NCBI RefSeq assembly: GCF_024105735.1
Contig: NZ_JAAAML010000004.1
Location: forward strand, 186,001 to 250,000
DNA: 64,000 nucleotides
Reading direction: 5' to 3'
From: Parahoeflea alexandrii
GTDB taxonomy: Bacteria > Pseudomonadota > Alphaproteobacteria > Rhizobiales > Rhizobiaceae
Shown: positions 62,733 to 64,000 of the stretch, one piece after another
Numbering within the stretch: the first letter of the stretch is position 1
Layout: each line of letters begins with the position of its first letter
The notes under the pieces: model-generated
What the model saw: the letters and a program-made list of their open reading frames with translations, nothing else
The model's database searches: none
What the model was told of the DNA's origin: nothing
Position numbers and translations under genes: made by a program

Positions 62733-63539
62733 ATGGATCCCAATCGGCTCAAAGGAAAGAATATTCTCATCACCGGCGCGGCGCGCGGCATGGGCGCGGC
62801 GAATGCAGAGAACTTCGCCCAGCAGGGCGCAAATGTCTGCCTGGGTGATCTGGATCTCGACGAAGCCCAGAAAGTCGCCGACCGCATCAATGCTGCCGGA
62901 AACGGCAAGGCGATTGCCGTGAGGATGGATGTCACCAAGCGCGAGGACAACGCGGCGGCCGTGGCCGCAACGGTGGAGGCCTTCGGCTCGATCAATGTAG
63001 GCGTCTTCAATGCCGGTCTGAACAAGCCCCGCTTCTTCATGGATATCGATGAAGACAACTGGGACATGATCATGAATGTCAACACGAAGGCGATGTGGCT
63101 CGGGATGCAGGAAACAGCCCGCCAGATGATCGAACAGGGGCCCATGGACGAGCCCTACAAGATCATCAATGTCGGCTCCATTGCGTCGAGAAAGCCGCTG
63201 GTTGACGTCACCGTCTACTGCACCTCGAAATATGGCTGCCTGGCGCTCACCCATTGCGGTGCCGTGGCGCTCGCGGAGCATAACATCACCGTCAACGGCT
63301 ATGCGCCGGGCGTTGTGGTGACGCCGCTTTGGGAGCAGCTCGACAAGGATCTTGTCGAAATCGGCTTCAAGGAGAAGGCCGGCCAGGCCTACGAGGATAT
63401 TGCTCGCGACCAGCTGCAGATCAAGCGGGTCTCCTATCCCGACGACATTGTCGGAACAGCCTCGTTCCTCGCCAGCCGGGACAGCGACTACATGACCGGC
63501 CAGATGATCCACATCGATGGCGGCTGGTGCATCCAGTAA
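62733..63539 (+). CDS. Short-chain dehydrogenase (polyol dehydrogenase-like)
   Basis: A 268-residue classical SDR, paralogue of the one at 58795-59592. Cofactor site TGAARGMGAANAENFAQQG with LGDLDLDEA after it, NAGLNKPR, INVGSIASRKP and YCTSKYGCLALT (Tyr-x3-Lys). Both share GMQETARQMI and a PGVV-x3-(M/L)WEQ-(V/L)D loop. GGAGGAG precedes the ATG at 62733, 16 bases after the fusion regulator. Two related dehydrogenases in one locus suggest successive oxidation of a polyol, or two related substrates. Confidence 0.92.
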   Translation: MDPNRLKGKNILITGAARGMGAANAENFAQQGANVCLGDLDLDEAQKVADRINAAGNGKAIAVRMDVTKREDNAAAVAATVEAFGSINVGVFNAGLNKPRFFMDIDEDNWDMIMNVNTKAMWLGMQETARQMIEQGPMDEPYKIINVGSIASRKPLVDVTVYCTSKYGCLALTHCGAVALAEHNITVNGYAPGVVVTPLWEQLDKDLVEIGFKEKAGQAYEDIARDQLQIKRVSYPDDIVGTASFLASRDSDYMTGQMIHIDGGWCIQ

Positions 63540-63603
63540 CGGCGTAAACCCAGGTTTCAACGAATGAAACGGGCGCGTGAAGGCGGGTCCGGAGGAGAAA
63601 GTC

Positions 63604-64000
63604 ATGTCGCGTGCACTGACACCGAACATCCTGACAGCCCAGGATCTCGAACCCCAGTGGAAATGGGAAAACCGGCTGCCCGCGTGGGGCCACACATCCG
63701 TCGATTTCGAACGCAGGATCGATCATGACCGGCTGCGGCGCTATCGCCTGAGCCGGACCCGGCAGGCATTGCAGAACTCCCCTGCCGGGACGCTGCTGCT
63801 GTTTGACGTCAACAACATCCGCTACGTTTCAGCGACCAAGATCGGCGAGTGGGAACGTGACAAGATGTGCCGTTTCTGCCTGCTGACAGGCGACGACTCG
63901 CCTTACGTCTGGGACTTCGGATCGGCGGCCATGCACCACAAGAAGTTCTCGGACTGGCTCGAGCCGGACCATTGCCGGGCCGGCGTTGTCGGCATGCGCG
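63604..64000 (+). CDS. M24-family (creatinase/Xaa-Pro peptidase-like) protein, N-terminal part
   Basis: The first 132 residues of a protein running off the right edge. The start ATG at 63604 follows GGAGGAGAAAG. After a 50-residue lead (PNILTAQDLEPQWKWENRLP), the segment TLLLFDVNNIRYVSATKIGE and FCLLTGDDSPYVWDFGSAAM resembles the N-terminal creatinase domain of M24 peptidase-fold enzymes, including DddP-like and ectoine-hydrolase-like members. The metal-binding catalytic half is outside the window, so the reaction cannot be named. It follows the SDR by 64 bases and is probably in the same operon. Confidence 0.7.
   Translation, partial: MSRALTPNILTAQDLEPQWKWENRLPAWGHTSVDFERRIDHDRLRRYRLSRTRQALQNSPAGTLLLFDVNNIRYVSATKIGEWERDKMCRFCLLTGDDSPYVWDFGSAAMHHKKFSDWLEPDHCRAGVVGMR

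Overview
The window is a high-GC chromosome segment from an alphaproteobacterium of the order Hyphomicrobiales (Rhizobiales). The call rests on protein types: a BA14K-family secreted protein, a small DUF1127 protein, a rhizobial-type GshA, many ABC uptake systems and frequent ATGA start/stop overlaps. A Rhizobiaceae or Hoeflea-like genome would fit, but the species cannot be fixed from the sequence.

Layout. 1-5.6 kb: start of hisS, a BA14K protein, a DMT permease behind a 13-bp tandem repeat, a DUF1801 gene with tag, and two paralogous L,D-transpeptidases. 5.6-15.3 kb: two-carbon and three-carbon hydroxyacid oxidation, with glcD-glcE-(small membrane gene)-glcF on the minus strand, then a LysR gene, a GntR/FCD regulator and lutABC on the plus strand. 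The same spaced motif lies at the glcD and gntR promoters. 15.3-31.1 kb: a MOSC/MarR/secreted-protein locus with a symmetric divergent promoter, then mostly housekeeping genes (rsmE, gshA, a DUF937 protein, DUF1127/LysR, a nuclease-fold protein, MAPEG, guaB, a Tat-exported MBL hydrolase, a serine-hydrolase-like protein, an MFS pump). 31.1-35.4 kb: rlmE, a ppx/gppA homologue, tRNA-Gln(CTG), decayed recombinase and transposase pieces, and a DMT permease.

35.7-43.3 kb: a cytosolic GAF histidine kinase and response regulator divergent from a CUT2-type sugar ABC system (binding protein, ATPase, two permeases) and an SMP-30 lactonase. 43.5-55 kb: the most unusual metabolic block. A LysR gene faces an eleven-gene run: cysteine hydrolase, Tat-exported NMT1/THI5-like binding protein, SDR, dihydroorotase-like amidohydrolase, ABC ATPase, permease, second (Sec-exported) binding protein, deaminase-like amidohydrolase, AtzD/barbiturase-family ring-opening hydrolase, DUF3830 protein and LOG-family protein. 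Read together this looks like uptake, deamination and ring opening of a pyrimidine- or s-triazine-type heterocycle; the substrate is unknown.

55.2-64 kb: a second CUT2 sugar or polyol system (binding protein, two permeases, ATPase, SDR) on the minus strand. It is divergent from a soluble protein that joins a winged-helix DNA-binding domain to a complete MalE-type solute-binding domain, followed by a paralogous SDR and the start of an M24-type gene. A 30-bp palindrome lies in the divergent promoter. This fusion regulator and the ring-opening operon are the two best candidates for undescribed biology here.
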